NCBI GenBank assembly: GCA_014529385.2
Contig: CM043960.1
Location: forward strand, 28,487,396-28,551,395
Direction of reading: 5' to 3'
DNA from: Adiantum capillus-veneris
Taxonomy: Eukaryota > Streptophyta > Polypodiopsida > Polypodiales > Pteridaceae
DNA length: 64,000 bases
The position numbers and the translations under genes are program-made. Of this stretch, positions 1 to 10,823 are shown one piece after another (position 1 is the stretch's first letter; every line of letters begins with the position of its first letter). The notes under the pieces were generated by a model. That model was given only the letters and a program-made list of their open reading frames with translations. It was not told the origin of the DNA and did no database searches.

Positions 1-24
1 AGGGTTCTGAAAGCAAGCCATGAT

Positions 25-375
25 ATGGTCATCCCTATAGTACTTGCTATGAGACATAAGCTTCATGATGCTAAGAATGAATTGCGATGTTTAGGACTCA
101 CTGACAATGTGGATGCAATGAGAGAAATAGAGCTCAAGGTAGAGATCGAGACATATGCTATGAGACATAAGCTTCATGATGCTGAGAATGAATTGCGATG
201 TTTAGGACTCACTGACAATATGGATGCAATGAGAGAAATAGAGCTCAAGGTAGAGATCGAGACACTGAAGGAGACACTGGATAGTTTGGGGTCTCCTCAC
301 AATGAGGACACCCCCACTGCTGTTGATATTGACATAACATGTCTTCATGTAAGTGCCGATGGTTTTTGTGATTGA
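25..375 (+). CDS. Charged helical ORF with an internal 37-residue tandem repeat (5' end outside window)
   Basis: I do not recognise this protein. The frame is open from base 1, so the ATG at 25 may be internal and the real start may lie upstream of the window. It ends at TGA 373-375. The product is rich in Glu, Lys, Leu, Arg and Met and contains two nearly identical 37-residue units beginning MRHKLHDA and ending ELKVEIET, followed by KETLDSL. The heptad-like spacing of Leu, Met and Ile suggests a coiled coil. The next recognisable sequence downstream is a RING-like Cys/His stretch at about 520-819, so the two may be exons of one degenerate gene. It could equally belong to the accessory part of a transposon. 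Function is unknown. Confidence 0.35.
   Translation: MVIPIVLAMRHKLHDAKNELRCLGLTDNVDAMREIELKVEIETYAMRHKLHDAENELRCLGLTDNMDAMREIELKVEIETLKETLDSLGSPHNEDTPTAVDIDITCLHVSADGFCD
49..264 (+). repeat. 111-bp in-frame tandem duplication
   Basis: Copy one runs 49-159 and copy two 160-264. The copies differ by a few substitutions, for example AAG/GAG and GTG/ATG codons. The 111-bp period is a multiple of three, so the duplication adds 37 residues without breaking the frame. Confidence 0.9.
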
Positions 376-519
376 ACCTTATGTTTTGAATATGTGCACA
401 ACTATCTATGTACTTACCATGCCTCTGTTTTGATTGGTTTGTAGATTAATGTGGAGGTGCAAGAAGCAAAAGTGTACGCCTGCGATAGTCAATTGTAACT
501 GCTCATGCAGATACATAGG

Positions 520-819
520 ATGATACAAGGCTCCTTCATCCCCACTGCCCTATGCAAGATAGCTATGGACACTTTTACAGAGTGTATAGGAGAGGTACGC
601 AATGGGACAACAAGCAACATGTGTACTGGCTGTGGTCTGCCACTAGAAGTACACGAAATCAGTGCAATGGTCTAAATGCCATGTGAGCATACCTATCACC
701 TAATTTTCTTTGTTGATGCATGCTCCCTGGGGACCAAATGTAGAGCTTCCACTTGCCAGCAAAGGATACCAGCTGAATGGTGTGGCAAGGTCACAGGGCA
801 AGGACCTCCAATCACATAG
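520..819 (+). pseudogene. RING-like Cys/His zinc-binding fragment with one nonsense codon
   Basis: Read from ATG 520 to TAG 817-819, the frame encodes a Cys/His array with RING-like spacing. MCTGCG supplies CxxC, MPCEHTYH supplies CxH..H, and further Cys residues follow in TKCRASTCQ and EWCGK. RING and RING-like fingers bind two zinc ions and often act in ubiquitin ligases. Here TAA at 673-675 interrupts the frame between the first CxxC and the CEH part, and the usual fourth-position Cys after the His pair is absent. It is therefore probably a decayed exon. It follows the coiled-coil-like ORF on the same strand, an arrangement seen in many RING plus coiled-coil proteins, but the link is inference. 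Confidence 0.4.
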
Positions 820-839
820 AGTTCTTGTAAGATAATGTT

Positions 840-2430
840 AATGAACAGTTATCTAGCCTTGATTCCTACACTAGCCCTGTGTATGCTAGTTAGCATAGAA
901 GGTATGCTAGTTAGCTTAGTGGGTATGGTGTCTAGCATATTGTGTATGGTGGTTGTCAAACCTAGTTATGCTAGTTAGTGTACTATCAGATATAGCTAGC
1001 ATACATTGTCATGGTGGTAAGTATACTATGTATGCTAGTTAGCACAGATAGTTATCCTAGCTAGCATATTGTGAATACTAGTTGGCATTTTTTGTATGCT
1101 ATTTAGCATATTGTGTATGCTAATAATCATACCTTCTATGCTAGTTAACAAACTATGCATGCTAACTAGCATAGAGAGTTTCCCTGTTAGACACTAAGTA
1201 TGCTAATCAACATGTTAAATAAGCTAATTAGTGCACAGTGTGCTAACTAGCAAACAAGGTATGTTAATAAGCATACCTTGTATGTTAGTTAGCACACACA
1301 GTGTGCTAACTAACATACAAGGTATGCTAATTAGCATATTTAATATGTTAATTAGCATACTTTTTATGCTAATTAGAACATTGTATGATGGCTAGCATGC
1401 AAGTATGCTAATTAGGAAAAAGGTATGCTAATTAGCATGCATAAGCATACCTTTTCTTATAGTTATCATACTTGCATGCTAGCCATCATGCACAATGTTC
1501 TAATTAGCATAAAAATTATGCTAATTAGCATATTATATATGCTAATTAGCATATTATATATGCTAATTAGCATACCTTGTTAGCAGCATAATTAGCATAC
1601 CTTGTTAGCTAGTTAGCATATTATATGCTAACTAGCTAACAAGGTATATATTATATGCTAACTAGCTAACAAGGTATGCTAATTAGCATATATAATATGC
1701 TAATTAGCATAATTTTTATGCTAATTAGAACATTGTGCATGATGGCTAGCATGCAAGTATGATAACTATAAAATAAGGTATGATAATTAGCATACTCTGT
1801 ATGCTAACTAGCATACCTTGTATGCTAGCTAGCATTTGGTGCATGCTAACAAGCATTCAAAGTTTAGTTAGCATACCTTCTTTTCTAGCTAGCATAATGT
1901 GTATGCTTGTTAGCATACATTTTGAGCTAGCTAGCATAATTTGTATACTAGTTAGCATACATCTTTGCTAGTTATCGTAATGTGTATTTTAGGGTGCATG
2001 CACAATATGCTAACCAGCAAAAATGGTATGCTAATTAGCAGAGACGTTATGTTTATTAGCATAACTTATCCTCTAGTTAGCATACCATCTATGCTAGCAT
2101 ACATTGTATGCTAATTAGCATACGACTGTGTCTGCTATTTAGCATCCCATTTATGTTAATTAACATAGAATGTATGCTAATTAGCACACCATCAATAATA
2201 AGCATACGATTAACATACACACAGTTTTGCCTATTAACATTTTATATATGCTAATTAGCATACATTCTCTGCTAGTTAGCATACACACTATATTCACACT
2301 TCCTTGTTAGCATATTTTGTATGCTAGTTAGCATATTGATCATGGTGGCTAGCACACTTTGTATACTAGTTAGCATAGTTAGCATAGACAATATGAATGT
2401 CTACAGGATATAGATGCCTACCATACATGG
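840..2430. repeat. Palindromic repeat cluster 1 (TATGCTAATTAGCATA family)
   Basis: Roughly 1.6 kb is packed with the 16-bp perfect palindrome TATGCTAATTAGCATA and one-base variants with cores GCTAACTAGC, GCTAGTTAGC or GTTAGC. They are separated by short AT-rich spacers of irregular length. Orientation is meaningless for the perfect form. Short ORFs inside, rich in Met-Leu-Ile-Ser, are translations of the repeat, not genes. The cluster lies between the RING-like fragment and the acidic exon, so it may be intronic. Confidence 0.9.
1446..1782. repeat. Large near-perfect inverted repeat inside cluster 1
   Basis: The left arm begins at CATACCTTTTCTTATAG and reads through CATGCTAGCCATCATGC. It reappears in reverse complement in the right arm, which ends near 1782 at CTATAAAATAAGGTATG. 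The symmetry centre is near 1625-1632. Each arm is about 150-165 bp with only small differences. A partial third copy of the arm precedes it at about 1370-1440. The segment could form a long hairpin or cruciform. Confidence 0.8.
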
Positions 2431-2494
2431 AATGCTACTTGTCACACTATGCATACAAGCAGTCATAATGGTATCGTTGAAAATTAATGGGTGA

Positions 2495-3034
2495 ATGGAA
2501 TACACAGGTGTCAATGATGCAGGATGCGAACCTGACAAGACACCTGTCAATCAAAGGAAAGAAGAGAAGCCCTGCAATGATGAATTTGATGAGCTGGATA
2601 GACAGCATGAAAGGGAAAATGTAATGCCATAGCATGTGACAACGCACGAGGTTGCTGCAGATGGTAAAGAAACAGATGATGATGATGATGATTTTATCAT
2701 GATTACTCATCCCAAACCCAAGTCCCCTACAAATGATCAAACAAGCATTTCAGAGGAAACAGTTAGGAGTGTGCAAAACGAAGGTAGGAATGCTCAAGAG
2801 GAAGGTTTCAGGACTGACAGTGGGCTGACTGCGCAAGACGCTGGTGATGACAGCCCCCTACAGGGTTTTGTAAACAAAGTGAAATTAAAGAGAAAAGGTG
2901 GCGTGGAACATATTCTGGAAGAACCTGGGGACGAGAAATGTGCTGCCCCTCCAAGCACCCTAGATGACATAAACGAATGCAGCAGAGGTGAAAAGAAATC
3001 CATTCTCTCATGTGCTTGCAAGAAATTATGTTGA
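2495..3034 (+). pseudogene. Acidic, disordered-looking exon (possible N-terminal region of the FCP1-like gene)
   Basis: From ATG 2495 the frame runs to a stop at 3032-3034 with a single nonsense codon, TAG at 2630-2632, which is one C-to-T step from CAG. The predicted stretch is very rich in Asp, Glu, Lys, Ser and Thr, including a run of six Asp just after KET, and has no hydrophobic core, so it is probably disordered. It lies directly 5' of the FCP1-like domain on the same strand. After 3034 about 230 bp without a coding signal intervene before the next open stretch at 3267, which could be an intron. No domain is recognised. Assignment to the same gene rests only on strand, order and proximity. 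Confidence 0.35.
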
Positions 3035-3266
3035 ATTTGTTCCCTATTGTGTCCAAGTTATGTAGTCTTAGCAAGCTCCACACCCTGTGGCATGTATCTC
3101 TCTAGATATTTATAATGCAAAAACTATTTTCAATATTATTTTATTATGCAACAGTTCAGTAGTTTTTGCTTGTCCTTTATGATGTCTTTATTCGATACCA
3201 TTTCTGTGTCATAGGGCAAGAGAAATTGTAGCTAGTTGCCCTGCATGATTTGAATTATGCCATTGC

Positions 3267-3875
3267 ATGCAAAACCATACAAAGCGGCGTATTTCCAAGG
3301 TTAGACAGCTACAAAAAGAAAAAGCCAAGATTGAGAAGCACCTGGCTAGCTATCTTAAATGCTTAACGAAAATAATTGAGTACTTCAATTATGTTCATCC
3401 CTCGGGGGAAGTTATTTTTGCTGAGTGGTATGCACTACCAGACCCAATATGCATGCCAAAGCCATTTCCAGACGAGGGGCACGCTTTGGTTCTTGATTTA
3501 AATGGCCTACTTGTTCAAGTTCTAGAGCTAATGCACGGTGACGTTCCCCCCTAAACATGAAGGGAAATGATAAAGTACAATGTACTAGATAGGATGTTGG
3601 TATTTTGTCGCAAAGACAGCCACAAATTTTTGGATTGGTGCCTCCATTTTTTCCATGTGTATATATGGAGCACCAGCATGGCACCTAAAGTGAATGCAAT
3701 ATTAGAAACAGTATTCAAAGAGCAGCAGGTGTTTGGTAAATATCTGGATGGGCAAGGCAAAGAGGACAAAGACCCAAAAAAAAACCCCAGATACCCAACA
3801 AAGATATATGATAAGTGCAATATGAACCCCCCAAAATCCAATGAGAAAGATGGAGGGAACTTAGAGGTAAAATAA
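3267..3875 (+). pseudogene. FCP1/NIF-like HAD phosphatase domain, N-terminal half
   Basis: The HAD-type FCP1 homology domain dephosphorylates phosphoserine, classically on the RNA polymerase II tail. This frame contains HALVLDLNGLLVQ, the motif I position, followed by FLDWC and VYIWSTSMAPKVNAIL, the motif II region. Motif I is DLNG rather than DxDxT, so the second catalytic Asp is replaced by Asn, as I recall for a plant DLNGLL subgroup. A Lys-rich helix (KVRQLQKEKAKIEKHL) precedes the domain. Two in-frame stops, TAA 3552-3554 and TGA 3558-3560, fall between motif I and motif II with the frame otherwise kept. A Lys/Asp-rich tail ends at 3873-3875. The C-terminal half of such a domain occurs at 12420-12743 on the same strand, so the gene appears split by inserted DNA. 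Confidence 0.65.
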
Positions 3876-4250
3876 TGTGCTAAATGTTCGTTGCCAGGGA
3901 GCGCTGGAGTGGTTGGAGTATAGACACACTTGCAAATAACAAACACGGCACGGGCACAAATATGGTGAAGATTTGTAACAAAATGTCATAGTGAATGCTT
4001 ATGAACCAATGCAATGAGAATATACACGAATTGTGTTTATATTATGATGTATGAGCGTAAATCACTTTTACAAATATTTGTTGTTTTTATATCAAAATGG
4101 AGCGAGAGAGATAAAACTTAGCTTTGGAATCGCTGCGTTGAAAGTCGAAACTCGATGGCGAGGCTTAGAGTGATTCTCACGACCCTCGAGGGTTAAATTT
4201 TACAAAGTTCACTATTCTTGTTAAATTACAATTTTTTACGAAAGTTTGCT
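3876..4250. other. No gene recognised
   Basis: AT-rich sequence downstream of the FCP1-like N-terminal half. I see no conserved coding signal, RNA gene or repeat structure. It may be intron of the split phosphatase-like gene or flank of the pyrimidine-rich repeat that follows. Confidence 0.5.
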
Positions 4251-4856
4251 ACGAGTGGCTATATGAAAACAATACTGTGTGAAGTGTGCGAATAGCTAGG
4301 CAAGGAGTCTTCACTTTAATGGCGATCGTTGCACCGTCGCTTGTGCGGTTTGACGGTAGTCTAAGCTTCGAAGGCCGTCTTTGAAATAATGCTTGAAATC
4401 TACGAGTGAAATAAAAAACTAGTGGGAGAGCACCTCTCACCTTTTGACGGTGAGCCACTCTCTCCCCTTTAATTTGGATGCAACTTCGCTCTCTCTCACT
4501 CACGCTAGCTTTGGCACTTTAACGCTCTCTCAACTTCTCTCTCTTCCTCGTCGTCTTGGCACTGAGAGAATTTCTCTCTCTCCTTTCTCGTTTGTGCTCG
4601 GGGCAAAGCCCTCTCTCTCTCTCTTCCAATCTCTTCTTTTCTCTCTTTCTAGCCCGCACGGAGAGACTCTATCTCTCTCATCCTGTTTTTTGTTTTCTGT
4701 GGGACCCTCCCTTAGAGGGACTTAATGAATCAAATTGTTGGTTCTTTTAAAAGAAACATGAGCCTACAAAATAGACTCGATTCTTTCTCTCCCTCCTCAG
4801 AGAGCGCCCTCGCAGAAGCTTTCTCTTTCCTCTTCGATTTGCAACACGGGCAACCT

Positions 4857-4909
<53 letters not shown>

Positions 4910-6544
4910 ATCAACAAAGGGGCAGCCCTCTCAGGCACTCTCTCTCCCTCTTCAAATCACTGCAGAGAGACAAGGTTGGTCCTAATAAATGGACTCTCAG
5001 CATACGTAGCGCAACCGGTGACCGGGGGTGCCCGTACACACACCCCCCAGTGGGCGCAACCTTTTCTGTAGTTTAATCTATAGTTGATTGCAAGTGGGGT
5101 TTGAGCATCCGGCGTTGTTAGTGTAGTGGTTAGGCTCTACAGTTTAATCGCGCGGACGTGTGTTCAAACCCTCCCTTGTGTTCAAACCCTCCCCTGCTCG
5201 AACACCCTTTTGGTTTAAACATCCGCCCTGCCTTGAAAAATTATAAGGCACGGAAAATGACTGGCAACCGGCTTGATTGGTTGCTAAGCGTGACATTTGG
5301 CTGGCTCTAAGGTGTGCCATGTCACTTAGAGTCCAATATCTAGACACGGCCGAGAGACAAACTCTCTCTTTCTCTCCCCCTTGCTCTCAGCAGCCCACAG
5401 ATGCTTTCTCTCTCCTCGTTTTGCTACATAGCCGAGGCTCTCCCTCTCTCTCCTCGCTTCTCTGTCATTCCCTACAAATGGCCCTTGGCCCCCCCTCTGG
5501 GCATGGCCTGCTCGTGTTCTTATCACAGCCAGCAAAAATGCTCTCCTCTCCTTGATCTGCAACAAGAGTCGAAGCCTCACTCTCGTTCTCCCCCCTTCGC
5601 TTGTTTTCAGTAGCCTGTAGAGATTCTCATGGCCTAAACCCTCTCGGTGGCTCTCTCGTGCGACTGACTCTCAGCATCGCAACAAACGGAGATGTCCCCC
5701 TGAACCCTGCTTGCGCACCCTCCTCTCCCCGATCGACACGCTCTCTTCAACACGGCATGGGGACCAAACTCTCCTCCTCCTCTCTTTCACTCTGCAAACG
5801 GCCCTTGGCCTGCATACCCTTCGTGGTTTCTCTCATGGGCTGCAAACTGTGGTTCTTCTCTCCATCAATCGGCACCCCCTCATGTTCTCATCACAGCCAG
5901 CAAAAATGCTCGCCTCTCCTGCTCTCGGTGCAGCCCAGCCTCAATCGACTATGGCTTGCTCGTCTCATGGCCTGCCCTCGCTACTTCCTCCGAGTGCCAT
6001 CCTGCAGAAACTGGCCAGCATGCCCCTTCTCATGCATGCGACTCCTCATCTAGTTTATGCTACTCTCCAAACAAATCCCCTCTCGGCATGGCAATGGCTT
6101 GCTCGGATGCTCGCAGGCAGTGGGTGCTTCTCAATCTACACACCCCCAGATAGCGCCACCCCTGGTCAGTTTGTTCCATACCAACAAAAAAAAACATCAA
6201 ATACCTTTATTTTGTTTCACTTAACTTGGCTTCTTCAAGCCCCCGTTCACATACCCACTAGGCTACTTGGTGGCCCCCTTAAGCTCTCACCTACTGCACC
6301 CAGGCCGTGCACCTTCCACATGCACTCCTTGCCCCTCGTTGAAGGGTAGTGGCTCCACTTCAGGGCTGGGTGGTGGCTCTTCCAGGAAAAACATAACCAG
6401 ATACATTTAATAAAAAACACTTTGGCCTTGTTCATATGGAGCAATTGGACGAGCCTAGTCCTTTTCAAAACCTCCTTGCTCCTTCGTACATGCGCTCACC
6501 CATGGTAATGAACACGCGAACAGATGCACAAAAAGTGGTGCCTC
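4251..6544. repeat. Pyrimidine-rich dispersed repeat region with a (CT)n tract and an internal duplication
   Basis: About 2.3 kb dominated by CT-rich sequence on the plus strand, with a (CT)n run at about 4859-4907. The many overlapping Ser/Leu-rich ORFs in all frames are translations of this bias and are not supported as genes. A partial duplication is visible: the segment around TATCACAGCCAGCAAAAATG near 5520 recurs near 5890, offset about 369 bp. A tRNA-like head lies at 5111-5170. The whole block lies between the FCP1-like N-terminal half and the Copia element and is probably repeat-derived. Confidence 0.5.
5111..5170 (+). repeat. tRNA-derived SINE head (boxes A and B)
   Basis: A box-A-like segment TTAGTGTAGTGGTTAGG lies at about 5118-5134 and a box-B-like GTTCAAACC at 5162-5170. 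The spacing fits an internal RNA polymerase III promoter, and the overall look resembles tRNA-Asp. The acceptor stem does not close and the box B segment is duplicated just downstream, so this is a SINE head or tRNA pseudogene, not a functional tRNA. Confidence 0.5.
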
Positions 6545-6549
6545 TTCAT

Positions 6550-6764
6550 TGAAGTCGCGGAGCGGAACGTGGGTCGACTCTCTCTCACACACACACAGTG
6601 AGCTTACACAGTACAGTACGCAGAGAACTGTTAGAAGGGTTATCTCCCAAATCCTTAGTATTCACAGAGTATAAGTTAGTATATACAAAGAGTTAGAGGT
6701 AAGTGAGTTAGGCGGGCGGTCGGCCATATCCGCATAAGAGGCCACTTGGGCTTTAATCCCAACA
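6550..6764 (-). repeat. Copia-1 3' LTR
   Basis: 215 bp with TG/CA ends, almost identical to 11889-12103. The target duplication TTCAT lies just outside at 6545-6549. The polypurine tract lies just inside at about 6765-6775, read on the minus strand, so this is the 3' LTR. Confidence 0.95.
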
Positions 6765-6848
6765 ACCTCCCACTTAAAGTCCAATGTGGCACTTTAAGTA
6801 ACTGTAAATCTATGAACATAAATGTACAAAGATTTACATGGCTGCCAT

Positions 6849-9767
6849 CTATCCAATGCCCAATAACTCACGACAATGCACAAAGCCCTCTCCTGGAAGT
6901 CCCTTTGTGAGTAGATCAGCAGGATTGTCCTTGGTGTGGATCTTCAGCAGTTGTATCTGCTTGTCTTCAAGTACTTCCCTAATGAAGTGATATTTGACAT
7001 CAATATGCTTAGTCTTCGAATGGAACACTGGATTCTTTGCCAATTGTATAGCACTTTGACTATCACAATTTAACTCTGGCATATCTGCATTGATTCCCAA
7101 GTCTGCTACCAATCTACCAAGCCAAATAGCTTCTTTGCATGCCTCATTTGCTGCAACATACTCAGCTTCAGTAGTAGACTATGTAACACAATCTTGTAAT
7201 CGAGATCGCCATGATATGGCACCTCCAGCCAAGGTAAAGACATAGCCTGATGTAGATCTCCTCTTATCCAAGTCTCCTGCATAATCTGAGTCAGTGTATC
7301 CTCTGACACTCAAAACCTGACTACCATAGCATATGCGCATACTCTTTGTATGTTTTAAGTATCTCATGATACCTTTCACTGCCTCCCAATGTTTCTTGCC
7401 GGGATTTGACATATATCTGCTAACCACTCCCACTGCAAATGCAATATCCGGACGTGTAGCAATCATTGCATACATCAAACTACCCACTGCAGACGCATAT
7501 GGAATCTTATCCATTTCAGCCTTTTCTTCCTCAGACACAGGACAATCTTGTTTGCTAAGTTTCACATATGGTAGCAATGGAACACTCAATGCCTTTCCCT
7601 TCTCCATATTGAAACGTTGCAAAACCTTGTCAATATACTCTGTTTGAGATAACCAAATCAACTTCTTTCATCTGTCTCTCTCAATGCGCATACCAAGTAT
7701 ATGACTTGCCTCACCCATGTCTTTCATGTCAAACGATTTTGCCATCTTTGACTTCAAAGCTGAAATTTCTTCCAAGTGTTTGCCAGCAATCAACATGTCA
7801 TCCACATACAAAATAAGGATCAGCCAACTGCCATCCTTAGCCTTCTTTGTATATAGACAGTGATCGAACTCACTACATTTGTAGCCTTGAGAAAGCATAA
7901 ACTGGTGGAACTTATGGTACCATGCCCTCGGTGATTGTTTTAAGCCATAAAGACTCTTTAACAACTGGCATACCAAATGTTCCATGCCTTTCTCAACAAA
8001 CCCTTCTGGCTACTGCATGTAAATTTCCACATCTAAATCACCATGCAAGAACGCTGTCTTGACATCCATTTGGTGCAACACCAAATCCAATATAGCAACC
8101 AATGCAAGAAAGCATCTCAATGTAGTCATCTTGACCACTGGAGAGAAGACTTCATCAAAGTCAATGCCTTGTTCTTGCTTAAAGCCCTTGGCAACAAGCC
8201 TTGCTTTGTACTTTGGCTGACTATCATGAGCGGTGATCTTATACCTGTAAACCCATTTACAAGGTAGAGCCTTTTTGCCCTGTGGTAATTTAACCAACTT
8301 CCATGTCTGGTTTTTATGCAGAGCTGTCATCTCTGACTGCTTGGCCAACTGCCATTTTTTCGAGTCAACCACTTGTAATGCTTCCTTGTAACAAGATGGT
8401 TCTCCGCAATCTGTGAGCATGACATAATTTAGAGATGGCACATAACGATCAGGTGGTTTGGAGACACGCTCAGAACGTCTCACCACAACTGATTCTGCCT
8501 CTCTAGCCACTATAGGTTGTTCCTGAGCCTGACCATGCTGTCTTGATGTGCTAGCACTAGGTCCATCTTCCCTGAAGACAACTCTTCTTATCTCCTCTGT
8601 CTTCTCTGGCTTAGCGTGAAACTTGGCTTCATTGAAATGCACATCATTGCTACGAATAAGCTTTCTAGACTCAGGATCCCAAAGCCGGTAACCCATCTCG
8701 CCCGATTCTCCGTAGCCAAGAAATATACACTTCTTGCTCTTTGGTTCTAACTTATTTCTGAACTCCTTAGGAATATGGCTATAAGCTTCACAACCAAAGA
8801 CTCTGAGATGCTTATACGAAGGTGCCTTGCCTGTCCATAGCATCTCGGCCACTCCACTCTTATCCAGAACCCTACTAGGAGACCTGTTGATCAAATGGAC
8901 TGCTGTAGCCACTGCTTCCGCCCAAAATCCATCAGGCAACTCAGCATTTGACAACATGCTTCTGACCTTCTCTTGTATGGTCCTATTCATACGTTCTGCA
9001 ACCCCATTCTGTGAAGGATTATATGGTGCAGTAAGTTCCCGCTTAATCCCTTTTGCTTCACAAAAGTCTTGAAAAGCTTTGGAAACGTACTCTCCACCAT
9101 TGTCAGTTCTCAAGCACTTCAACTTCTGACCACTCTGATTCTCCACCAGCTGCAAGAATGTCTTAAAGACCTTGAGCACCTCATCCTTGTGCTTCAAGAA
9201 GTAAACCCATACTTTGTGAGAATAGTCATCTATGAATGTACAAAAGTACGTTGCTCCCCCTAGTGACAAACTAGGCATTGGTCCGCATAGATCACTGTGT
9301 ACAAGAGTTAACCGTTCGTCCCTACAATTCCTCTTTGATCTGTGCGGTTCCTGTGTTTGCTTACCATAAACACAATGCTCACAAAACTCGAAATCTTGAA
9401 ATGAAAATCCAGGCAAATAACCATAATGAGAAAGTATTTCCATTCCTCTTTTTGACATATGTCCCAACCTACGATGCCACAGTGACACACTTGGCTGCTC
9501 AATCACATTAATTACATGGTTTTTAACCTCTGAAACATGTAAAGTGTACAGAGTTCCTGACTTTCTGCCATGTGCTACAGTCATCGAACCTTTGGAGATC
9601 TTCTAAGCACTGTTCCCAAAAACTGTCACATAACCCGCATCATCCAACTTCCCTGTACTAATCAAGCTCTTTCGGATTGCTGGAACATGTCTGACATTCT
9701 TGAGCCATAAAGAAGAGCCATTATGAAACTTCAACTGCACATCTCCCACTCCAAGTATGTCACAAAC
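6849..9767 (-). pseudogene. pol: Copia-1 pol: integrase, reverse transcriptase and RNase H, broken only by nonsense codons
   Basis: This continues in the same minus-strand frame as gag and ends at TAG 6849-6851. Integrase shows the HHCC zinc module (HRRLGHM then FCEHC) and the D,D35E core in VHSDLCGPM, LRTDNGGEY and QNGVAERMN. Reverse transcriptase carries the catalytic YVDDM motif. RNase H shows YTDSDYAGD and CDSQSAIQLAKN with HIDVKYHFIRE. Integrase before reverse transcriptase is diagnostic of Copia. Internal stops lie at 9603-9605 (TAG), 8010-8012 (TAG), 7668-7670 (TGA) and 7179-7181 (TAG). There are no frameshifts. A normal element makes one polyprotein cut by its own protease; this copy cannot. 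Confidence 0.92.
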
Positions 9768-10823
9768 CTACTCATTGCCAAGTCTGACATAATCTTTAGT
9801 AGCCACATATGATGTAAACCACTCTTTGTGCGGAGAAACATGTAAAGATGCCCCTGAGTCGATAATCCAATCACTCATAGCATGTCCATCCTCTGCAGTC
9901 AAGAAAACAGAATCAAGATTGCTTGTAAGGAAGATGTCACCAGCTGCTATACCAGAATCACTGTCTGAACCAGATCCTGTGACATTCACCTCTTCAATCT
10001 TCACTGAACTCTTCTTTTCATCTTGCTCAGAACTCTTTGTTTTTCCTTTTTCTTGTTTCCACTTCGTACAGTCTCGCTTCATGTGACCCTTCTTGCCACA
10101 ATGGTAGCATTCTATGTCATCCTTTGACTTCGAATCACGAGACTTACTTCGGTTTTGTGCCTTCTTACCCTTCTTCTCTTTAAACTGTTGTCTCCCTCGA
10201 ACGACCAAAGCACTATTGCCTTTGCCTTTGTCAATGTTCTTCCTGTTCACTTCCTCTGTGAGCAAGCTGCCTTCTACATTGGCACTTGTAAGACCTTCTG
10301 GTGCGACAAAATTACTTAACGCTATACGAAAAGTATCCCAACTGTCTGGCAAAGTGATTAAGAGAAACATAGCCTTCACTGAATCTGGAAAGACTATCTC
10401 CTGTGCTGTTAACTGGCTGAAAATTGTGTGAAATTCATTCAGATGATTTGACATGGCTGTCCCTTCCTTCATCTTCAAATCCACCAATTTCTTGAGCCAG
10501 TAAATCTGAGAAGCAGCACTTTGTTTCTCGTACATACCACATAGCTTTTGCCATACGCCATACGCTGTAGTCTCTTCTGCTACGTTGAAGTAAACATTTT
10601 CTGCCAGTGTCAACATGATTGTGGAACAAGCTAACTCGTCAAGCTCTTCCCACTCATCTTCAGCCATACCTTCTGGTCTCTCTCCTTTGAGCTTCAGTGG
10701 CTTCACTTGTTTTTTCTGCACCAAAACCTGCCAAATCTGCTTCTTCCAGAATGGAAAGTTTGTGCCATCCAGCTTCTTTATGTTGTAAAGAGTCTCACTT
10801 TGAGAAGATGCCATATCTGCCAA
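9768..10823 (-). CDS. gag: Copia-1 gag with zinc knuckle and start of the aspartic protease
   Basis: ATG at 10823 opens a 351-codon frame. The N-terminal part has the Copia gag pattern (KLDGTNFPFWKKQI, then MKEGTAMSNHLNEF). A CX2CX4HX4C zinc knuckle (CYHCGKKGHMKRDC) near residue 240 would bind the element RNA. Near residue 320 the protease active site DSGAS follows WII. The frame stops at TAG 9768-9770, just after the protease begins, where related elements read on into pol. The 5' leader between start codon and LTR is about 1.06 kb. Product is nucleocapsid for cytoplasmic particles. The stop makes this a truncated gag rather than a full polyprotein. Confidence 0.9.
   Translation of the reverse strand: MADMASSQSETLYNIKKLDGTNFPFWKKQIWQVLVQKKQVKPLKLKGERPEGMAEDEWEELDELACSTIMLTLAENVYFNVAEETTAYGVWQKLCGMYEKQSAASQIYWLKKLVDLKMKEGTAMSNHLNEFHTIFSQLTAQEIVFPDSVKAMFLLITLPDSWDTFRIALSNFVAPEGLTSANVEGSLLTEEVNRKNIDKGKGNSALVVRGRQQFKEKKGKKAQNRSKSRDSKSKDDIECYHCGKKGHMKRDCTKWKQEKGKTKSSEQDEKKSSVKIEEVNVTGSGSDSDSGIAAGDIFLTSNLDSVFLTAEDGHAMSDWIIDSGASLHVSPHKEWFTSYVATKDYVRLGNE

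Noticed and set aside
1780-1971. ORF rich in Met-Leu-Ile-Ser within cluster 1, and similar ORFs at 13470-14754
   Set aside because: They are translations of the palindrome array; TATGCTAATTAGCATA and its variants generate open frames on both strands. Residue periodicity follows the DNA repeat, with no start context or conserved motif.
5111-5170. A functional tRNA gene
   Set aside because: Boxes A and B are present but the acceptor stem does not pair and the box B segment is duplicated, so a SINE head or tRNA pseudogene is more likely.
4444-6349. Several overlapping plus-strand ORFs rich in Ser, Leu and Pro
   Set aside because: They arise from the CT-rich composition in all three frames and show no conserved motif; treated as a pyrimidine-rich repeat.
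8043-9511. Plus-strand ORFs opposite Copia-1 pol
   Set aside because: Shadows of the minus-strand pol frame, with no independent motif.
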